DNA from: CAZSVI01 sp964610205
Lineage (GTDB): Bacteria > Bacillota > Clostridia > DSM-8532
Direction: 5' to 3'
Assembly: GCA_964610205.1 (NCBI GenBank)
Contig: CAZSVI010000086.1
Location: 1-16,207 of the forward strand
Length of the DNA: 16,207 nt
This document shows, in pieces, positions 13,448 through 16,207 of this stretch. Both the position numbers and the translations under genes were made by a program. The notes under the pieces were generated by a model. That model was not told the origin of the DNA. It ran no database searches and saw only the letters and a list, made by a program, of their open reading frames with translations. The first letter of the stretch is position 1. The number at the start of each line of letters is the position of its first letter.

Positions 13448-14650
13448 ATGAAATATATTGTATTGTTGGGCGACGGTATGGCGGATTATCCTGTTTCAGG
13501 TTTTGGGGATAAAACACCGCTGGAGGTGGCTTATAAGCCAAATATGGACTATCTGGCTCAAAACGGAAGCCTGGGCCTTGTAAAAACAATACCTGTGGGC
13601 TTCCCTCCAGGAAGTGACGTAGCCAATCTTTCTGTTTTCGGATATGAGCCAAAGCTGTATTATACAGGCCGTTCACCTCTTGAAGCTGTCAGTATAGGTA
13701 TTACCATGCAGGAAACCGACATAGCCCTGCGGTGCAATCTTGTTACCCTATCTTCCGGCGAAGACTATGAAAAGAAGACAATGGTCGATTACAGCGCAGG
13801 TGAGATTACTACCCCTGAAGCTCATGAGTTGATTCGGGCAATCGCAAAGGACATGAATACCTCTGAATTTACATTATATCCGGGTATCAGCTACAGACAC
13901 TGCTTAATATGGAAAAACGGCAAAGAAGGTTCATCCTTCACCCCACCGCATGATATCAGCGGAAGAAGTATCGTTTCTTTCTTGCCGGATGGCAATGGCA
14001 GCGATATATTTCTATCATTCATGAAAAAGAGTTGGGAAATTTTAAAGAATCATCCTGTCAACATTAAACGAACCGAGAACGGCTTGAATCCGGCAAACTC
14101 CATCTGGCTCTGGGGCCAGGGAAGAAAACCTTTGCTTTCGTCTTTTAAGGAAAAGTACAGTCTGAGCGGCAGCGTCATTTCAGCTGTGGATTTAATTAAC
14201 GGAATTGGAATTCTGGCAGGACTTAAACCGGTTCCAGTTGAGGGAGCTACAGGAAATTTACACACAAATTATTTGGGCAAAGCAAAAGCCGCTTTACAGG
14301 AGCTCGAAAGCGGACGGGATTTTGTTTACATTCATGTGGAAGCACCTGATGAATGCGGGCATCAGGGTCTTGCTGAAGAAAAGGTCCGGTCCATAGAGAA
14401 AATTGACGCTGAACTTCTGTCGCCTTTACTGGACGGACTTGGGAAATGGGATTATTCAATCCTGCTGCTTCCCGACCATCCAACACCTTTGTCGATTAAA
14501 ACACACTCCAGGGAGCCTGTTCCTTTTGTTATTTACAGAAAGTCAAAGAATATATTTTACAATTCCCTTCGCTTTACGGAGAAAGCTGCTTCTTTAACGG
14601 GGCTTTATATCGATAAGGGTCACACTCTTATGGATAGATTTATAAAATAA
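13448..14650 (+). CDS. apgM: 2,3-bisphosphoglycerate-independent phosphoglycerate mutase, archaeal type (ApgM)
   Basis: A 400-residue cytoplasmic enzyme that interconverts 3- and 2-phosphoglycerate in glycolysis and gluconeogenesis. It belongs to the alkaline-phosphatase superfamily. The first metal Asp is in YIVLLGDGMADYP (Asp9), and PPGSDVANLSVFGY (53-66) holds the nucleophilic Ser, probably Ser56. The conserved YYTGRSPLEA follows, then HVEAPDECGHQG and LLLPDHPTP with SIKTHSREPVPFV supply the C-terminal metal ligands. Length and order match ApgM, not the ~510-residue GpmI. The start is ATG 13448 with AGGTG directly upstream; a longer reading from 13391 would run through the leader. It is monocistronic, with a strong promoter and a shared terminator downstream. 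Some family members were annotated as phosphonopyruvate decarboxylases, but the motif set here fits a mutase. Confidence 0.93.
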   Translation: MKYIVLLGDGMADYPVSGFGDKTPLEVAYKPNMDYLAQNGSLGLVKTIPVGFPPGSDVANLSVFGYEPKLYYTGRSPLEAVSIGITMQETDIALRCNLVTLSSGEDYEKKTMVDYSAGEITTPEAHELIRAIAKDMNTSEFTLYPGISYRHCLIWKNGKEGSSFTPPHDISGRSIVSFLPDGNGSDIFLSFMKKSWEILKNHPVNIKRTENGLNPANSIWLWGQGRKPLLSSFKEKYSLSGSVISAVDLINGIGILAGLKPVPVEGATGNLHTNYLGKAKAALQELESGRDFVYIHVEAPDECGHQGLAEEKVRSIEKIDAELLSPLLDGLGKWDYSILLLPDHPTPLSIKTHSREPVPFVIYRKSKNIFYNSLRFTEKAASLTGLYIDKGHTLMDRFIK

Positions 14651-14654
14651 TAGA

Positions 14655-14690
14655 GGTGCCGGAAATTCCGACACCCCTTACCCTTTTTTA
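14655..14690. terminator. bidirectional intrinsic terminator between apgM and the PP2C-LysM gene
   Basis: GGTGCCGG and CCGACACC enclose an AAATT loop. On the minus strand the one imperfect pair becomes a G-U wobble, so the stem is 8 bp, and it is followed by TCTATTATTTTAT. On the plus strand the stem has a single mismatch and is followed after 8 nt by a T6 run. It therefore serves the convergent genes on both sides and overlaps the last codon of the PP2C gene. Confidence 0.75.
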
Positions 14691-16010
14691 TCTTATTTTC
14701 AACAATTCTTCTTTCGGCGGGATTATTATTTTTTGCCCCAGAATTATATTGTTGTATGGTTCGGGGATTTCATTATATTTTCCGAGCTTTTCAACTAAAC
14801 TATTATCATCACCGTAATACTTTTTAGCTATGGAGGTAAGAGTGTCGCCACTGACAACCGTATGCTCTTTCGTCTCTGCCGGTGGCTGGGTAGGTTCCGG
14901 TGTTGCCTCCGGCGTAGGTTCCGGTGTTGCCTCCGGTGTCGGCGAGGGAGATAATTCAGCGGATATAGTCGGAGTCGGACTTATATCAGTGTCATTCATC
15001 TTTATAAGCATATTCTTAATAATGAGAATTGCGATAATAATCAGTAAAACAGCCGTCAGTAATACAGCCGCGTAATATATTATGTTTTCATATTTCTTTA
15101 AATTTTTATTCTTTCTGTATTTGTAAGTTGGTGGTGGTGGTGTGCTCTTCAATGTTGATATTTTAGGCCTTTCCGCAGATTTTTTGACAACGCCTGTACC
15201 CGAGGTTATTCTTTCAATACGCACGACCATAGCGGTCATATCATCAATGCAATCGCGTTTCATGGCTTCCGATATAATCCTGTAGGCTATGTAGGTGCTG
15301 TCGCTGCGCATCGATAAAATATCTTCCAGGTATTCTTCACCCAGTGTGTTATATATACCGTCACTGATTAAAAGAAATTTATCGCCTTCCAGTACTTCAA
15401 CAGGCTCTGAAATTGTAACCGGATTTGTCTTCTCTTCCCCGGCATTATATTTCTCCTGAATACCTTCAGCCTCTTCATCTGATATTATACCAAGTTCCGC
15501 CAACCTATACGGTTTAGCCCGATCGGCAGTCATATGCCTGAAAACGCTTCCCCGGCAAAAATAAATATGCCCGGTTCCGTATGTAGCGCCAACCGCTTTA
15601 CCATCCGACAGCAAAAGGCCTGAAAACCCCATTTGCCTTGCGGTGTCTGTTTCAGGAATATTGTTCATATCAAGAAAACTGTTAAGATACTTTCCCGTTT
15701 CCAGTACCCGGGAAGTCAGTTCCTTGGTTTTAAAGTCCAGATCCCCTTCGTGAACGGTAATTTTCTCGTGAAACTTTCCAATTTCACGAAGAACAGAAAA
15801 ACTGGCTCTTTGCTCATCATCGGAAAATTCCATGTGGTCGGCTGTTGCAAAGAAGTATTCGCTTCCCCGGTTTTCCATGGATGCCTGCATATTATCCAGG
15901 TGTTGCTCAGATAAAAACTTTCCGTTCATATAGAAGTCATCACGATTGTACTCTCTTTCGTACCCTTTGCGCGAATAAACACACGCATTTACCTTAAATA
16001 AATCACTCAT
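14688..16010 (-). CDS. PP2C-type Ser/Thr phosphatase, one membrane span, Pro/Thr linker and LysM domain
   Basis: 440 residues in four parts. Residues 1 to about 268 are a PP2C-like phosphatase: YNRDDF (21-26), ATADHME (55-61), FSGLLLSDGKAVGATYGTGH, GDKFLLISDGIYN (209-221) and DCIDDMTAMVV (253-263) supply the expected metal-binding Asp residues. The usual DGMGG is here DHMEF. A cytoplasmic basic/Pro stretch follows, then a hydrophobic segment (about 309-333), a Pro/Thr/Glu-rich linker (343-378) and a LysM domain (382-432, HTVVSGDTLTSIAKKYYG). The phosphatase would be cytoplasmic and the LysM outside, bound to peptidoglycan. The start is ATG 16010 with GAGGG nine bases upstream, rather than 16052. 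No PASTA kinase is adjacent. It could link wall state to Ser/Thr phosphorylation. Confidence 0.87.
   Translation of the reverse strand: MSDLFKVNACVYSRKGYEREYNRDDFYMNGKFLSEQHLDNMQASMENRGSEYFFATADHMEFSDDEQRASFSVLREIGKFHEKITVHEGDLDFKTKELTSRVLETGKYLNSFLDMNNIPETDTARQMGFSGLLLSDGKAVGATYGTGHIYFCRGSVFRHMTADRAKPYRLAELGIISDEEAEGIQEKYNAGEEKTNPVTISEPVEVLEGDKFLLISDGIYNTLGEEYLEDILSMRSDSTYIAYRIISEAMKRDCIDDMTAMVVRIERITSGTGVVKKSAERPKISTLKSTPPPPTYKYRKNKNLKKYENIIYYAAVLLTAVLLIIIAILIIKNMLIKMNDTDISPTPTISAELSPSPTPEATPEPTPEATPEPTQPPAETKEHTVVSGDTLTSIAKKYYGDDNSLVEKLGKYNEIPEPYNNIILGQKIIIPPKEELLKIR
14891..14938. repeat. two tandem 24-bp repeats in the linker of the PP2C-LysM gene
   Basis: Positions 14891-14914 and 14915-14938 are direct copies differing at one base (C versus T at position 23). 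They encode the repeated PEPTPEAT-type linker residues on the minus strand. Such in-frame units change the length of the extracytoplasmic spacer without breaking the gene. Confidence 0.8.
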
Positions 16011-16057
16011 CTGGAATTTCCCTCTTTTCGACAGGTATTGGATATTCCTCACTCACA

Positions 16058-16086
16058 ATCATATCATATGGGTTAACGGGTTTCAA
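16058..16086 (-). promoter_or_regulatory. promoter of the PP2C-LysM gene
   Basis: On the minus strand TTGAAA (16086-16081), a 17-nt spacer and TATGAT (16063-16058) form a good sigma-A-like promoter. Transcription would begin near 16051, about 40 nt before the start codon. Confidence 0.65.
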
Positions 16087-16163
16087 CAGAAAACGACTTG
16101 TTTCATCATTCATTTCGTTACAAATTGATTACAAAAAACAGCCTGTTATATATAATTCCTCTA

Positions 16164-16191
16164 AAAAAGTTTGTTTTTTTGCAAACTTTTT
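16164..16191. terminator. hairpin with A/T flanks, probable terminator of a gene beyond the right edge
   Basis: AAAAAGTTTG and CAAACTTTTT form a perfect 10-bp stem around an 8-nt loop, with A runs before and T runs after on either strand. On the minus strand the T6 tract directly follows the stem, so it could end a minus-strand gene lying to the right. The core is only five mixed base pairs, so efficiency may be low. Confidence 0.5.
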
Positions 16192-16207
16192 CGCTCTAAG
16201 CAAGTTG

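Noticed and set aside
14830..15075. Plus-strand frame rich in Gly/Val/Ser repeats
   Set aside because: It is the complement of the Pro/Thr/Glu repeat linker of the PP2C-LysM gene.

Overview
The window looks like a chromosomal segment of an anaerobic Clostridia-type Firmicute. This rests on the gene content: two-subunit NAD-linked dihydroorotate dehydrogenase (pyrK/pyrD), a sensory-type [FeFe]-hydrogenase operon with DRTGG, RsbW-like and PHP partners, a hybrid-cluster-protein-associated DUF1858 protein, Na+-pumping decarboxylase subunits, and strong GGAGG-type ribosome binding sites on AT-leaning DNA with sigma-A-like promoters. The genus cannot be named from the sequence alone.

Layout. On the minus strand at the left edge is the 5' part of a tRNA-His(GTG) with its own promoter, then an RsmF-type rRNA m5C methyltransferase. 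A lone RsbW-like ATPase on the plus strand (1757-2179) is divergent from rsmF across a perfect 16-bp palindrome, and its stop codon abuts the end of the next minus-strand operon. That operon runs pyrK, pyrD, a histidine phosphatase and a divergent orotate-phosphoribosyltransferase-like protein (5553 down to 2180). A second minus-strand operon (9119 down to 5856) has a good TTGACG-N17-TATAAT promoter and runs DRTGG protein, RsbW-like ATPase, [FeFe]-hydrogenase-like protein with an Ala at the proton-transfer Cys position, second DRTGG protein, PHP phosphoesterase. A small DUF1858 gene with its own promoter and terminator follows at 9491-9700.

From 9.7 kb the direction changes. A divergent intergenic region full of stem-loops separates DUF1858 from oadG-oadB (gamma and beta subunits of a Na+-translocating decarboxylase, no alpha subunit or biotin carrier here). 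Next come a radical SAM protein with an abbreviated C-terminal Cys region and an archaeal-type cofactor-independent phosphoglycerate mutase (apgM) behind a strong promoter and a foldable leader. A convergent minus-strand gene encodes a PP2C phosphatase fused through one membrane segment and a Pro/Thr-rich linker to an extracytoplasmic LysM domain. A shared hairpin terminator lies between apgM and this gene.

The most notable items are the sensory hydrogenase operon, whose output is not obvious; the OPRT-like protein with a degenerate PRPP loop inside a pyr operon; and the multi-hairpin element at 9806-9972, which shares short words with a second hairpin at 5742-5771. No transposase, CRISPR array, phage gene or rRNA was seen.
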